DNA of 5,642 bases from Planctomycetota bacterium (GTDB taxonomy: Bacteria > Planctomycetota > JAJSAM01), in assembly GCA_029932425.1 (NCBI GenBank), contig JAOZQC010000250.1, forward strand, positions 1 to 5,642, written 5' to 3'. Below, piece after piece: positions 5,102 through 5,642 of this stretch. Every line of letters starts with the position of its first letter. Within the stretch, counting starts at the first letter, position 1. The position numbers and the translations under genes were made by a program. The notes beneath the pieces were generated by a model. It saw only the letters and a program-made list of their open reading frames with translations, did not search any database and was not told the DNA's origin.

Positions 5102-5642
5102 ATGAAACGGCTCTCCCTGTTCCTCCCCCTCGCGCTCTTCCTCTCCGCCGCGGGCGCGAGGGCCGACATCCTCCTCCTGCGCGGCGGCGGGCGCGTCGAG
5201 GGGGTCGTGAAGGAACGCCCCCAGGGCCTTCTCGTGGAGAGCCTCCACGGCTCCGTCCTCGTCCCGCGCTCCCGGGTGGCGGCCCGCGTCCGGGCCCCCT
5301 ACGTCACGGAGCTCTACGAGAGGCGGAGGGAACGCACGAAAGCGGGGGATCCGGAGGCGCGGTTCCGGCTCGCCCTGTGGTGCCTGGCGCAGGGCCTCGA
5401 GAAGCGGGCCCGGCGGCATCTGGAGGAGGTGATCGCCCTGGATCCGGACCACGAGGGGGCGCGGGCCCGGCTCGGCCACGTGAGGTTCCGGGGCCGCTGG
5501 ATGACTCCGGACGCCGCCCGCATCTTCCGGCTGGCATCGCTGGGCCTGGTCCGGGTGGAGGGCCGGTGGCTGTCGGAGAGGGCCCTCCGCGTCTACCGGG
5601 CGGCGATGCGGCGGCGCGCCGATCTCCTGGCCCGCGCCCGGG
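5102..5642 (+). CDS. Secreted protein with helical-repeat region and GRW repeats (partial, 3' end missing)
   Basis: An open frame of 180 codons runs off the window. Residues 1-21 are a signal peptide (MKRLSLFLPLALFLSAAGARA) with an ARA cleavage motif before Asp22. Residues 22-65 form a small beta domain of the pattern 'DxLxLrgGgrveGvv...GsVlVprsrVa', which resembles an SH3-like or Sm-like strand module. Residues about 70-125 are helical and TPR-like: DPEARFRLALWCLAQGLEKRARRHLEEVIALDPDH. Then come two related units, VRFRGRWMTPDAARIF (127-142) and VRVEGRWLSERALRVY (150-165), leading into a basic helix. I associate this architecture (strand module, 'LA.Wc...GL...A...l...LdPdh..AR..LG', GRW) with planctomycete exported proteins of unknown function. 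The start is supported by AAGGTGAGG and the signal peptide. The true length is unknown. Confidence 0.85.
   Translation, partial: MKRLSLFLPLALFLSAAGARADILLLRGGGRVEGVVKERPQGLLVESLHGSVLVPRSRVAARVRAPYVTELYERRRERTKAGDPEARFRLALWCLAQGLEKRARRHLEEVIALDPDHEGARARLGHVRFRGRWMTPDAARIFRLASLGLVRVEGRWLSERALRVYRAAMRRRADLLARAR

Overview
The window is very GC-rich, with G or C at nearly every third codon position, and it is densely coded. It looks like chromosomal DNA of a planctomycete-like bacterium. The lineage is inferred from three gene types I associate with Planctomycetota and related environmental lineages. These are an exported HEAT-repeat plus von Willebrand A (VWA) protein, an exported protein with a helical-repeat region followed by 'GRW' repeats, and an L19 protein with an internal insertion. 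No phage, transposon, CRISPR or RNA-gene signal was seen.

Left half, minus strand (about 1-1997): a compact gene cassette read right to left as trmD, rplS, a YraN/UPF0102 nuclease-fold gene and a ptsN-like EIIA gene. The junctions are a 14-nt overlap (trmD/rplS), zero spacing as TAGATG (rplS/yraN) and a 4-nt ATGA overlap (yraN/ptsN), so translational coupling is likely. The cassette joins translation functions (tRNA m1G37 methylation and a 50S bridge protein) to an uncharacterised nuclease-fold protein and a PTS phosphorelay protein. A further gene may begin in the first 29 bases and leave the window.

Middle (1998-2176): a divergent intergenic region between trmD and ribE. It holds a plausible trmD promoter, a perfect 17-nt odd-centred palindrome over its -10 region, and a strong GC-rich hairpin in the ribE leader. 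rpsP and rimM, the usual genes upstream of trmD, are absent here.

Right half, plus strand (2177-5642): ribE (riboflavin synthase), then three genes for secreted or envelope proteins. These are a HEAT+VWA protein whose metal-binding MIDAS site is degraded, an unrecognised lipoprotein, and the first 180 residues of a secreted protein that runs off the end. A GGTAGAATCC element resembling a -10 box lies before the first and third of these and may be a local promoter. ribE supplies flavin. I see no functional link between it and the exported proteins, and whether all four share a transcript is open.

No clearly new system is evident. The points most worth checking are the MIDAS-degraded VWA protein, the Asp-to-Glu change at the TrmD catalytic position, and the repeated promoter-like element.
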